8,867 bases of DNA, taken from contig JAISFX010000144.1 of NCBI GenBank assembly GCA_031263385.1, forward strand, positions 1 through 8,867, given 5' to 3'. Position 1 is the stretch's first letter; each line of letters starts with the position of its first letter. This DNA is from Lactobacillus sp. (lineage in GTDB: Bacteria; Pseudomonadota; Alphaproteobacteria; RF32; CAG-239). Shown here piece after piece: positions 6,202 through 8,867 of the stretch. Made by a program: the position numbers and the translations under genes. The notes beneath the pieces were generated by a model. That model was not told the origin of the DNA, searched no databases, and was given only the letters and a program-made list of their open reading frames with translations.

Positions 6202-7004
6202 TAGATAAAATCGCCAAACAAATAAAATCAAAACTAAAAAGCTTCAAACCCGAAACCCTCATAATCTTAGGCTCTGGCCTTGGCTCTCTGGCAGATGATA
6301 TCAAAAACCCCATAACTATTCCTTATTCAAAAATTGAAGGCTTTCCACAAAGCACCGTGTCAGGACACAAAGGCAATTTAATCATCGGCTCACTCGAAGG
6401 CAAAGACGTTATTTGCATGCAGGGCCGATTCCATCTTTATGAAGGATACCCTCCGCAAATTATCAACACTGTTTTTAAGGCATTCAAACTCATTGGCATA
6501 AAAAACCTTGTTGTTACCAACGCTGCCGGTTCTTTATCAAAAAAAATGCCTGCCGGAAGCATTATGCTTATTTCTGACCACATCAACTTCTCTGGTCAAA
6601 ACCCATTGATAGGCCCTAATGATGACAAATTCGGCCCTCGCTTTCCTGACGTTAGTGATGCTTACCACACAGCTTTCCGCAGCAAAGCCAAAGAAATTGC
6701 CAAAGCAAAAAAAATTAAGCTTCATGAAGGCACTTACCTCATGGTTATAGGCCCCAACTTTGAAACCGCTGCCGAGATAAAAGCCTTTCAAATTCTTGGC
6801 GCAAACGCTGTCGGCATGTCAACCGTGCCCGAGGTTCTCTGCGCAGTTTATTGCGGGATGAAAGTTCTGGGCTTTTCTGTCATAACCAACCTTGGTACTG
6901 GCCTGCAAACAAGTTCTCAAAGCCATTCCGAAACCTTAGCAGAAGGGCAAAAAGCTGCACAAAAACTTACCCTTCTGGTAAAATCCTTTGTAAAGGAGAC
7001 TTAA
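6198..7004 (+). CDS. punA: Purine nucleoside phosphorylase, class II (trimeric) family
   Basis: The enzyme splits purine (deoxy)ribonucleosides with phosphate to give free base and (deoxy)ribose 1-phosphate. The product has 268 residues, as expected for the trimeric class. Motifs are GSGLG (25-29, Ser26 at phosphate), SGHKG (55-59), GRFHLYEGY (76-84, Arg77 and His79), TNAAGS (107-112), DHINFSGQNPLIGP (127-140), GPNFETAAE (185-193), GMSTVPE (206-212, phosphate Ser208) and ITN (229-231). Glu193, Met207 and Asn231 line up with human PNP Glu201, Met219 and Asn243, which predicts preference for 6-oxopurines (inosine, guanosine) rather than adenosine. The start is the ATG inside the ATGA overlap with cdd, preceded by AAGG (6185-6188), so translation is probably coupled. 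The symbol is by family (also pupG/xapA-like); substrate range among class II members cannot be fixed from sequence alone. It is unrelated in sequence class to hexameric E. coli DeoD. Confidence 0.93.
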   Translation: MIDKIAKQIKSKLKSFKPETLIILGSGLGSLADDIKNPITIPYSKIEGFPQSTVSGHKGNLIIGSLEGKDVICMQGRFHLYEGYPPQIINTVFKAFKLIGIKNLVVTNAAGSLSKKMPAGSIMLISDHINFSGQNPLIGPNDDKFGPRFPDVSDAYHTAFRSKAKEIAKAKKIKLHEGTYLMVIGPNFETAAEIKAFQILGANAVGMSTVPEVLCAVYCGMKVLGFSVITNLGTGLQTSSQSHSETLAEGQKAAQKLTLLVKSFVKET

Positions 7005-7005
7005 G

Positions 7006-7737
7006 ATGGATGACATAACCGCTGCTCAAATGTTAATCCGCTTTATTGACCTCACATCATTAAGCGGCAAAGAAAATAATTCTGACATAAACAAGTTGTG
7101 CGATAAAGCAGAACAAAACAATGTTGCCGCGGTTTGCGTTTATCCAAAGTTCATCTCTCAGGCTCATAAAAGGCTAAGAAATAGCGACATAAAAGTCGCA
7201 ACAGTCATAAACTTTCCCGACCCTGATAATGACTTGGTAAAGCTCTCTAAAGATATAAGAGAGACCTTAAAAGCTGGCGCTGATGAGCTTGATATTGTAT
7301 TCCCTTATCACCACTTCTTAGAAGGCTACACCAACACATGTGACGAATTTTTAGCCACGTGCCGCAAAGAAGTACCAACTGACAAGACCTTAAAAATAAT
7401 CCTCGAAACCGGAGAGATAAAAAAAACATCCTCAATCATAGAGGCCTGCCGCCTTTGCATAAAACATCAAGTAGATTTCATTAAAACCTCTACCGGAAAG
7501 ACTGAAACATCAGCCACCCCTGAGGTTGCCAACATTATCCTCGAAACCATAAACCAGTCCAAATCTCCTACCGGCTTCAAGGCTAGCGGCGGCATTAAAA
7601 CCTTTGAAGATGCCCGCAAATATCTGGTCCTGACCAATGCTGTAATGGGACCCAAATGGGCAACACCTGACACCTTCAGAATTGGCGCAAGTTCTTTGCT
7701 TGATGACTTATTAAACATAATTGACAGGGGGTATTAA
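7006..7737 (+). CDS. deoC: Deoxyribose-phosphate aldolase
   Basis: DeoC cleaves 2-deoxyribose 5-phosphate to glyceraldehyde 3-phosphate and acetaldehyde by a class I (Schiff base) mechanism. The 243-residue TIM-barrel protein aligns with E. coli DeoC (259) along its length: FIDLTSL (13-19), VCVYPKF (43-49), ATVINFP (65-71), GADELDIVFPY (91-101), ILETGEI (132-138), DFIKTSTGK (157-165), GFKASGG (190-196) and FRIGASSLL near the end. By alignment, Lys160 is the Schiff-base lysine (E. coli Lys167), Lys192 the activating lysine (Lys201) and Asp96 the proton-relay aspartate (Asp102). The protein ends in Tyr243, matching the catalytically important C-terminal tyrosine of E. coli DeoC (Tyr259). The ATG lies 1 nt after the PNP stop, with AAAGGAG (6992-6998) 7 nt upstream, inside the PNP coding sequence. 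It belongs to the E. coli-like DeoC subfamily. Confidence 0.96.
   Translation: MDDITAAQMLIRFIDLTSLSGKENNSDINKLCDKAEQNNVAAVCVYPKFISQAHKRLRNSDIKVATVINFPDPDNDLVKLSKDIRETLKAGADELDIVFPYHHFLEGYTNTCDEFLATCRKEVPTDKTLKIILETGEIKKTSSIIEACRLCIKHQVDFIKTSTGKTETSATPEVANIILETINQSKSPTGFKASGGIKTFEDARKYLVLTNAVMGPKWATPDTFRIGASSLLDDLLNIIDRGY
7726..7731 (+). promoter_or_regulatory. Shine-Dalgarno of deoA inside the deoC 3' end
   Basis: AGGGGG lies 5 nt before the deoA ATG at 7737. It forms codons of the deoC C-terminus (Arg-Gly), and the terminal Tyr and stop codons fill the spacer. Together with the TAATG stop-start overlap this supports coupled translation and fixes the deoA start. Confidence 0.75.
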
Positions 7738-8867
7738 TGTTTCCTCAAGAAATAATCCGCAGAAAAAGAGACAACCACAAACTAACCAAAGAAGAGATCG
7801 ACTTCTTCATCAAAGGCGTAACCAGTGGCGAGATTAAAGACAGCCAAATTGGCGCACTTACCATGTCCATATTTTTAAACGGCATGAGCAAAGAAGAGGT
7901 TATCAACCTAACTCTTGCCATGCGCGATTCTGGCGATGTCTTGAAGTGGAAGCTTAACGGCCCGGTAATAGACAAACACTCCACCGGCGGCGTCGGAGAC
8001 AAGGTCAGCCTCATGCTTGCCCCAATGTTGGCAGCTTGTGGCGGCTATGTCCCGATGATATCCGGTCGTGGACTTGGTCACACCGGTGGTACTTTGGACA
8101 AGTTCGATTCTATCCCCGGTTATCAAACCATCCCAACAAATGAGCTTTTCAAAAAAGTTGTCAAAGATATCGGCTGCGCCATAATCGGACAAACAGGCAA
8201 CCTTGCCCCTGCTGATAAAAAGATTTATGCCATCCGCGACATCTCAGGAACTGTTGAATCCATTCCGCTGATTACCGCCTCTATCTTGTCTAAAAAACTT
8301 TCTGCCGGGCTTGATTATCTGGTAATGGATTTAAAATTCGGCAATGGAGCTTTTATGGATAACCTGCCAAAAGCCAAAGCCTTGGCCAAATCAATCGTCG
8401 GTGTTGCTAATGGCGCAAATACCCCTACAGAGGCAATCATCACCGACATGAACCAAGTGCTCGGCCATAGCGTTGGTAATGCCGTAGAAATGTCCGAGGC
8501 CGTTGATTATCTGCAAAACAAAAACATTGACCCTCGCCTTCATGAAGTAAACATGGCTCTTTGCTCGTCGATTCTCGTTGCAAGCAAACTCTGCAAAAAC
8601 TTAACTGAAGCCAAATCCAAACTCGAAAAATCTTTAAGCTCAGGTAAGGCTCTCGAGATTTTTGCAAAAATGATTTCTGCACTAGGCGGTCCAAAAGACT
8701 TCACAAGCAAGCCTGAAAAATATTTACCAAAATCCAAAATAATCAAGCCGCTTTACAGTACCAAAACAGGTTATGTATCATCAATGCACACTCGCAATAT
8801 CGGCCTAAGCATCATATCATTAAAAGGCGGCAGAACCTTCGCTGAACAAAAACTAGATTACGCCACC
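7737..8867 (+). CDS. deoA: Thymidine phosphorylase, 3'-truncated by window edge
   Basis: DeoA phosphorolyses thymidine and deoxyuridine to base plus 2-deoxyribose 1-phosphate. The frame is open to the end of the window, showing 377 codons of an expected total of about 440, so the C-terminal part of the alpha/beta domain is missing. The sequence follows E. coli DeoA closely: FPQEIIRRKRDNHKLT near the N-terminus, MRDSG (62-66), DKHSTGGVGDK (79-89), the family signature SGRGLGHTGGTLDK (109-122), IIGQTGNLAPADK (149-161), IRDISGTVESIPLITAS (166-182) and VMDLKFGNGAFM. Substrate-binding residues Arg167, Ser182 and Lys186 correspond to E. coli Arg171, Ser186 and Lys190. Close similarity to E. coli DeoA rather than Bacillus Pdp favours thymidine over uridine as substrate. 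ATG 7737 overlaps the deoC TAA by 1 nt. Several short frames on the opposite strand here are shadows. Confidence 0.96.
   Translation, partial: MFPQEIIRRKRDNHKLTKEEIDFFIKGVTSGEIKDSQIGALTMSIFLNGMSKEEVINLTLAMRDSGDVLKWKLNGPVIDKHSTGGVGDKVSLMLAPMLAACGGYVPMISGRGLGHTGGTLDKFDSIPGYQTIPTNELFKKVVKDIGCAIIGQTGNLAPADKKIYAIRDISGTVESIPLITASILSKKLSAGLDYLVMDLKFGNGAFMDNLPKAKALAKSIVGVANGANTPTEAIITDMNQVLGHSVGNAVEMSEAVDYLQNKNIDPRLHEVNMALCSSILVASKLCKNLTEAKSKLEKSLSSGKALEIFAKMISALGGPKDFTSKPEKYLPKSKIIKPLYSTKTGYVSSMHTRNIGLSIISLKGGRTFAEQKLDYAT

Noticed and set aside
6537..8746. Minus-strand frames of 62-94 codons across the PNP, deoC and deoA genes
   Set aside because: They are antisense to strongly conserved enzymes; none has a convincing start signal or known motif.
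1..8867. CRISPR, transposon, prophage, toxin-antitoxin or defence system
   Set aside because: No regularly spaced repeats, transposase, integrase, terminal inverted repeats or defence-type domains were seen; the genes are core metabolic and envelope functions.

Overview
The window is A+T-rich, Gram-negative chromosomal DNA. An AsmA-family inner-membrane/periplasmic protein implies an outer membrane, and the low G+C, the domain style of the AsmA protein and a short secreted Cys-rich protein with a CPSGY motif would fit an A+T-rich, possibly host-associated alphaproteobacterium. That placement is inference: there is no rRNA or other strong marker gene here. I see no mobile element, tRNA, rRNA, CRISPR array or riboswitch.

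Left part (1-1412). The window opens inside a small secreted Cys-rich protein gene (+ strand, 5' end missing). It converges on a galU-like nucleotidyltransferase gene (- strand), with a near-symmetric terminator hairpin between the two stop codons. The galU-like protein keeps the late family motifs but departs from consensus in its N-terminal nucleotide/phosphate loop. Its promoter region holds a 9-bp direct repeat and a 29-nt hairpin.

Middle (1413-5687, - strand). One very long gene encodes an AsmA-like protein of about 1424 residues: a short cytoplasmic N-terminus, one transmembrane helix, about 1000 residues of periplasmic beta-rich AsmA-type sequence, then about 350 residues of charged, predicted helical/coiled-coil sequence and a polar tail. 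The N-terminal Shine-Dalgarno places the start at a TTG at 5687 rather than at the upstream TTG at 5705.

Right part (5800-8867, + strand). A tightly packed nucleoside-catabolism operon runs cdd (cytidine deaminase), a class II purine nucleoside phosphorylase, deoC (deoxyribose-phosphate aldolase) and deoA (thymidine phosphorylase, cut by the window end). Junctions are a 4-nt ATGA overlap, a 1-nt gap and a 1-nt overlap. Together the products deaminate (deoxy)cytidine, release bases from purine and pyrimidine nucleosides by phosphorolysis, and split deoxyribose 5-phosphate into glyceraldehyde 3-phosphate and acetaldehyde. The phosphopentomutase (deoB) needed to link the phosphorylases to DeoC is not in the window.

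The 112-bp divergent region between the AsmA gene and cdd carries two face-to-face sigma70-like promoters, where the -10 of each overlaps the -35 of the other. Most of the window is ordinary metabolism. The points worth a second look are this promoter pair, an A7 slippery run exactly at the cdd/PNP junction, the AsmA C-terminal extension, the altered motifs in the galU-like protein and Cdd, and the repeat/hairpin ahead of galU.
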